From contig NZ_JASDCU010000018.1 in assembly GCF_030407765.1 (NCBI RefSeq), forward strand, positions 1-63,145: a stretch of 63,145 nucleotides of DNA, in the 5' to 3' direction. The position numbers were made by a program, and so were the translations under genes. How positions within the stretch are numbered: position 1 is the first letter of the stretch; each line of letters begins with the position of its first letter. Under the pieces are notes generated by a model that was not told the DNA's origin, did not search any database, and saw nothing but the letters and a program-made list of their open reading frames with translations. The DNA is from Microbacterium sp. APC 3901 (lineage in GTDB: Bacteria; Actinomycetota; Actinomycetes; Actinomycetales; Microbacteriaceae). This document shows, one piece after another, positions 59,395-63,145 of the stretch.

Positions 59395-59531
59395 ACCCGG
59401 GAATCTAGACCGCGCCCGCGACATCCGCGAGACCTCTGTTCGACGCTCGCGTCTGCGCGCGGAACTCCATCCGTTATGCCCGTGTGCGCATAGTCCCACG
59501 ACACGTCGGGCGGGCTGGTAGCGTGTAGCGC

Positions 59532-61313
59532 ATGGCCGCCGCGCAGCGCATGCCTCTGACGCCGTTCGTCGACGTTCTGCCGTTGCCCGAGCGCCTGCTC
59601 GCGCGCGATCACAACGGCCGTCTGACTGTGCGGATCCGTACCGGCTCACACAGCTTCCATCGCGATCTGCCCCGGTCGCGTGTGTGGGGCTACGACGGCA
59701 CGCTCCCAGGCCCGACGATCGAGGCTGAGCGCGGCCACCCGGTCCGCGTCGAGTGGCGCAACGAGCTTGACGGCGGGCTGCCCGTCATCGTAACGATGGC
59801 CGGCGACGAGGTCGACGCCGACGGTGTGCCTGTGCAGTGCAGTCCCGGTCTGAGCGGCGGCACGCCGGACCCGCACGCCGCGGCGCTGACGGGACACTCG
59901 GTCGTGCACCTGCACGGTGGCCTGACACCGGCCGTGTACGACGGCTGGACCGAGAACCTCTTCGCACCCGGCCAGCTCGCCGTATTTGACTACCCGATGG
60001 ACCAACGCGCGACGCTGCTCTGGTACCACGACCACGTGATGGGCGTCACTCGGTTCGACGTATACGCCGGGCTGGCGGGACTGTGGATCATCCGCGACCA
60101 GCGCGAACGTGACCTCGGGCTGCCCGAGGGACCACCGTACGAGGTGCCGCTGCTGCTGCAGGACCGTAACTTCGGACTCGACGAGGGCGGTCGGCTGACC
60201 GGCCAGCTGGTGCACAAGACCGACCCTGGGGTGATGGAGGCCTTCGCGCCGTTCACGGTCGTCAACGGCAAAGTCTGGCCTATCCTCGACGTCCAGCCCG
60301 CCACGTACCGCTTCCGCGTGCTCAACGGCTCCAACGCCCGCACCTTCCGGCTCGTGCTGCTGCGAGACGGCGTGCCCGAATTCGATCGCATCACTCAGAT
60401 CGGCACCGACTCGGGCCTACTCCGCGAGCCCGTCGCGCTGCCACCCGACGGGCTGGTCCTCGCCTCAGCCGAGCGCGCCGACCTGCTCGTCGACTTCTCG
60501 GACCTTCAACCGGGCACCGAGCTCACGCTCTACAACACCGCCGGCGCTCCGTTCGATGGCGCGCCCTTTCCCGCCGCTGATGCCGCCGATGCCGCGGATC
60601 TCGACGCGCTGCTGCCGTACCCCCAGGTCATGCGTTTCCGTGTCGTCCCGGGCCCGGTCGCGCACCGTCCGGTGCCCCGCGAACTGGCGACCGACTTCGC
60701 CCTGCCAAAACCCGAGGAGCTGGACGCGGCGCCGCGGCGTGCCATCGCGCTTGTCGAGCGCGAGTTCGAGGACGTACCCAACATGCTGACCATGCGTGAG
60801 CTCGCCGTTGTCGACGACGAGGACGAGACGACCGGTCCGCTGATCACCCTCACCGACGGCGACCACACGACGCGCTACCGCGCGGTTGCCGCCCACTTCG
60901 AGGACACCGCCACGTTCTTCCCGATGCTCGGCCAGTACGAGATCTGGCAGCTCATCAACCTCACCGATGACACGCACCCCATCCACATCCACCTCGATCC
61001 CTTCCAGGTCCTCGCGCGCCGGCCCATCGGCTGGGAGATCCCCGACGACGGCATCGGCGATCTCGACCTCAGCGCGCGGATCACTCTCGGTCGCGACCCC
61101 GACGACGAGCTCGACCACGTCATCGACGCCAACGAGCGCGGGCTCAAAGACACAGTCCGCGTCAACCCCCACGAAATCGTCGAGATCGCCGTCCGGTTCC
61201 ACGCCTACAGCGGCCGCTACATGTACCACTGCCACATCCTCGAGCACGAGGATCGCGATATGATGCGGCCCTTTGTGACCATGCCTCCCGAACTCATGCC
61301 GTTCATGGCGTGA
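59532..61313 (+). CDS. Multicopper oxidase (CotA/laccase-like)
   Basis: The 593-residue three-domain oxidase has all copper sites: HLHGG (His126, His128), WYHDH (His166, His168), HPIHIH (His482, His485, His487) and YHCHILEHEDRDMM (His566, Cys567, His568, His572, with Met577 as the likely axial ligand). It could oxidise Cu(I) or phenolic/bilirubin-like substrates with O2. The N-terminus (MAAAQRMPLTPFVDVLP) has no Sec or Tat signal, unlike CueO; the overall form is CotA-like and may be cytoplasmic. No good ribosome site is seen, so a leaderless message is possible. It lies at the right end of the copper island. Confidence 0.93.
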   Translation: MAAAQRMPLTPFVDVLPLPERLLARDHNGRLTVRIRTGSHSFHRDLPRSRVWGYDGTLPGPTIEAERGHPVRVEWRNELDGGLPVIVTMAGDEVDADGVPVQCSPGLSGGTPDPHAAALTGHSVVHLHGGLTPAVYDGWTENLFAPGQLAVFDYPMDQRATLLWYHDHVMGVTRFDVYAGLAGLWIIRDQRERDLGLPEGPPYEVPLLLQDRNFGLDEGGRLTGQLVHKTDPGVMEAFAPFTVVNGKVWPILDVQPATYRFRVLNGSNARTFRLVLLRDGVPEFDRITQIGTDSGLLREPVALPPDGLVLASAERADLLVDFSDLQPGTELTLYNTAGAPFDGAPFPAADAADAADLDALLPYPQVMRFRVVPGPVAHRPVPRELATDFALPKPEELDAAPRRAIALVEREFEDVPNMLTMRELAVVDDEDETTGPLITLTDGDHTTRYRAVAAHFEDTATFFPMLGQYEIWQLINLTDDTHPIHIHLDPFQVLARRPIGWEIPDDGIGDLDLSARITLGRDPDDELDHVIDANERGLKDTVRVNPHEIVEIAVRFHAYSGRYMYHCHILEHEDRDMMRPFVTMPPELMPFMA

Positions 61314-61470
61314 CCCTGGCACGTCAGGAGCGCCAGGGAATACAATCGATTCGCCATGTTGAAGTGGGAGACGGGCAGCCACTTCTGCTGGCCCTGCACT
61401 GTACGACGCGCCAGGCCCGCGAACATCGAATCTGCTGGGCGCCCGTTCGCGTTTGAGAAGGAGTACGAGA

Positions 61471-62256
61471 ATGGCTATTCAGGATAAGGTCGCATTGGTC
61501 ACCGGAGCCGGGCAGGGGATCGGGCGCGGCATCGCGCTTCGTCTCGCCGCCGACGGTTTTGACATCGCCGTCGCGGACATCGAGCCGCAGCGCGAGAAGG
61601 GTGATTCGGTCGTCGCCGAGATCGAGCAGCTGGGCCGAAAAGCGGTCTTCGTCGCTGCGGACGTGTCGAAGCGCGACCAGGTCGTTGCCGCTGTCGACGC
61701 AGCCGCCGAACAGCTCGGCGGGTTCGATGTGATCGTCAACAACGCCGGCATCGCCCAGATCAAGCCCGTACTCGAGATCACCGCCGAAGAGCTCGATCAG
61801 ATCTTCCGGATCAACGTCGACAGCGTGGTCTGGGGCATCCAGGCGGCCGCAGCGAAGTTCGAACAGCTCGGTCACGGTGGAAAGATCATCTCCGCGGCAT
61901 CCATCGCGTCGATCCAGGGGTTCCCCATCCTCAGCGCGTATTCGGCCTCGAAGTTCGCCGTTCGCGGCTTCACCCAGGCGGCCGCGCAGGAGCTCGCTCC
62001 GAAGGGCATCACGGTGAACGCTTACGCGCCCGGCATCGTCGGCACCGGCATGTGGGAACTCATCGACGCCGAGCTCAGCAAGATCAACGGCAAGCCACTC
62101 GGCCAGAACCTCAAGGAAAACGTGGAGGGCATCGCGCTCGGCCGCATCGAGACCCCCGAGGACGTCGCGAAGGTCGTGTCGTTCTTCGCCGGCCCCGACT
62201 CGGACTACGTCACCGGCCAGGTGCTTCTCGTCGACGGCGGCATGCTTTACAACTGA
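61471..62256 (+). CDS. SDR oxidoreductase, acetoin/diacetyl reductase-like
   Basis: The 261-residue short-chain dehydrogenase has TGAGQGIGRGIALRL (about 10-24), NNAGIAQ near 87, catalytic Ser in ISAASIAS and YSASK near 152. It also has the NAYAPGIVGTGMWELID and LLVDGGMLYN endings that are characteristic of acetoin (diacetyl) reductase / butanediol dehydrogenase BudC. The ATG at 61471 has AAGGAG at the correct distance. It should interconvert diacetyl, acetoin and butanediol with NADH, though other substrates are possible. It is followed by an intrinsic terminator. Confidence 0.9.
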   Translation: MAIQDKVALVTGAGQGIGRGIALRLAADGFDIAVADIEPQREKGDSVVAEIEQLGRKAVFVAADVSKRDQVVAAVDAAAEQLGGFDVIVNNAGIAQIKPVLEITAEELDQIFRINVDSVVWGIQAAAAKFEQLGHGGKIISAASIASIQGFPILSAYSASKFAVRGFTQAAAQELAPKGITVNAYAPGIVGTGMWELIDAELSKINGKPLGQNLKENVEGIALGRIETPEDVAKVVSFFAGPDSDYVTGQVLLVDGGMLYN

Positions 62257-62404
62257 GTCATCACTGACCGTCTCACCACCCGCCGCGCGTCGGCGTGTGA
62301 CCCTCCCGGGCGCCCTCCGGTATCGGCAGCTCAGCCCGCAGACCGAGCAGTCGGAAAGGCCTCGTGAAGATCAGACGAAGTCACGACCGGATCGTACTCA
62401 CCTG

Positions 62405-62437
62405 CCCCTCGACGCGACCTGCGTCGGGGGGCTTTTT
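62405..62437 (+). terminator. Intrinsic terminator with T run
   Basis: CCCCTCGACGC (62405-62415), GACCT loop, GCGTCGGGGGG (62421-62431) form a long GC stem with one T-G pair, followed by CTTTTT. It is the only classical stem plus T-run terminator noted in the window. It lies 149 bases after the SDR stop. Confidence 0.85.
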
Positions 62438-62504
62438 CGCGCCCACAAATCGGCGCCCAGTGGTGCAGCCACCTCGATACGCCTGTACTGAATTACGTAT
62501 CGAA

Positions 62505-63145
62505 CGCGTCAGCCGCAACCTCCGCGAGCTCGAGGTCAGGGCGCGCACGCACGTCCGGCGGGTTCTGCCTGCCGGGACGCTCACCGCGCGTCGAGGGCTC
62601 CCGGCGAATGTGGTGTTCGCAGCCGCCTTGTCCATGGCGTTCTTCACCGCAGACCTGTTCATTCCGCTCGCCCTTACCAGCGTGCGAGGGATCAGCGCTA
62701 CACTCGCCGGGATCGTCCTGACCGCAGGCATCATCGGGTGGACCGCCGGCGCCTATGCCCCCGCCCGGCTCCTGAAGTGGGGCATGACCAAGGGGGGCAT
62801 CGCGCGCCTCGGAGCGATTCTCGTCATCGCGGGTTTGACGGTGATCGGTGCCGTGATCCTCACCACCGTCCCCGTCCCCGTCGCCGCCGTGGGCTGGATC
62901 ATCGCCGGGCTCGGCGCCGGTCTCGGTTTCACGATCAACTCCATCGCCGTCCGCGATGATGCCGCTGGCACGGTCGGGCGCGCCTCATCGCAGATGGAGC
63001 TCGGCAACCAGGCCGGCATCGCCATCGGCACCGGGCTCGCCGGTGCCCTGGTCGCCACCATGGGCGCCACTGCAGCCGGACTAAGCGGCGTCCTCGTCGT
63101 CGCTGGGGCCGGCGTCGTACTCGCTCTCCTCGCCCCCACGAGGTT
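62505..63145 (+). pseudogene. MFS transporter, 5'-truncated and running off the window
   Basis: An open frame reads from the middle of a 14-helix type MFS protein: RRVLPAGTLTARRGLP, AFFTADLFIPLALTSVRG, then GIIGWTAGAYAPARLL, and later GLGAGLGFTINSIAV and SSQMELGNQAGIAIGTGLAG. This is the second half of the family pattern. No first half exists upstream, where the terminator and SDR gene lie. The ATG at 62634 is available but has no clear ribosome site. The 3' end is outside the window. Probably a broken gene at another rearrangement point. Confidence 0.7.

Overview
The window is high-GC, densely coded, mostly ordinary chromosome of an actinobacterium. Gene content (DUF2510/G5/Excalibur surface protein, DUF7882 protein, DUF6153 protein, CsoR-type copper control, sugar ABC importers without their own ATPase, pantothenate operon) points to Microbacteriaceae, most likely Microbacterium or a close relative. 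That placement is inference from gene families; no rRNA or tRNA gene was seen.

Layout. 1-2.5 kb: allophanate hydrolase (atzF) with a GntR/FCD regulator. 2.6-6.5 kb: an accessory patch with a GNAT remnant, a tiny membrane protein, a GIY-YIG protein, a PD-(D/E)XK-like protein and two surface or membrane proteins. 6.6-9.9 kb: reductase, FAD monooxygenase with divergent TetR, DUF1428 protein and a truncated remnant. 9.9-15.9 kb: one minus-strand operon for a ferric/phosphonate-type ABC importer (binding protein, ATPase, fused permease), a LacI regulator and a metallophosphoesterase. 15.9-16.7 kb: a non-coding block with four regularly spaced palindromes and a 39-bp tandem repeat. 16.7-21.4 kb: SulP transporter divergent from DUF2520-panC-panD-panB. 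21.6-28.4 kb: small regulators, an SDR, methionine aminopeptidase, a glycosyltransferase, PadR and a UbiB-family kinase. 28.5-38 kb: osmolyte transporters (BCCT, ProP-like), CsbD, paired MarR regulators and an MFS exporter. 38.2-45 kb: an SDR, then a fructan locus (LacI, Tat-type binding protein, two permeases, GH32).

The right third (45.1-61.3 kb) is a composite copper-resistance island. Cluster 1 (copZ, exported His-rich protein, CPC-type copA, CPH-type copB) has CsoR-like operators but no csoR. It ends at a truncated radical-SAM gene. Cluster 2, on the opposite strand (csoR, copZ, a second copB, DUF6153, DUF305, propeller lipoprotein), lies between two near-identical 21-bp direct repeats. 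The right repeat abuts the 3' end of a conjugation ATPase gene, followed by a peptidoglycan hydrolase and two small membrane genes of a conjugative element. A broken MFS gene, a multicopper oxidase, an acetoin/diacetyl-type reductase and another 5'-truncated MFS gene complete the region. The single csoR could control both clusters in trans. The many gene fragments show repeated rearrangement here.

No CRISPR array, intact transposase, integrase, prophage or replication origin was recognised. The strongest leads for new biology are the GIY-YIG / PD-(D/E)XK pair, the palindrome array at 16.2-16.5 kb, the MarR-linked promoter element shared by two small-protein operons, and the direct-repeat-bounded copper module.
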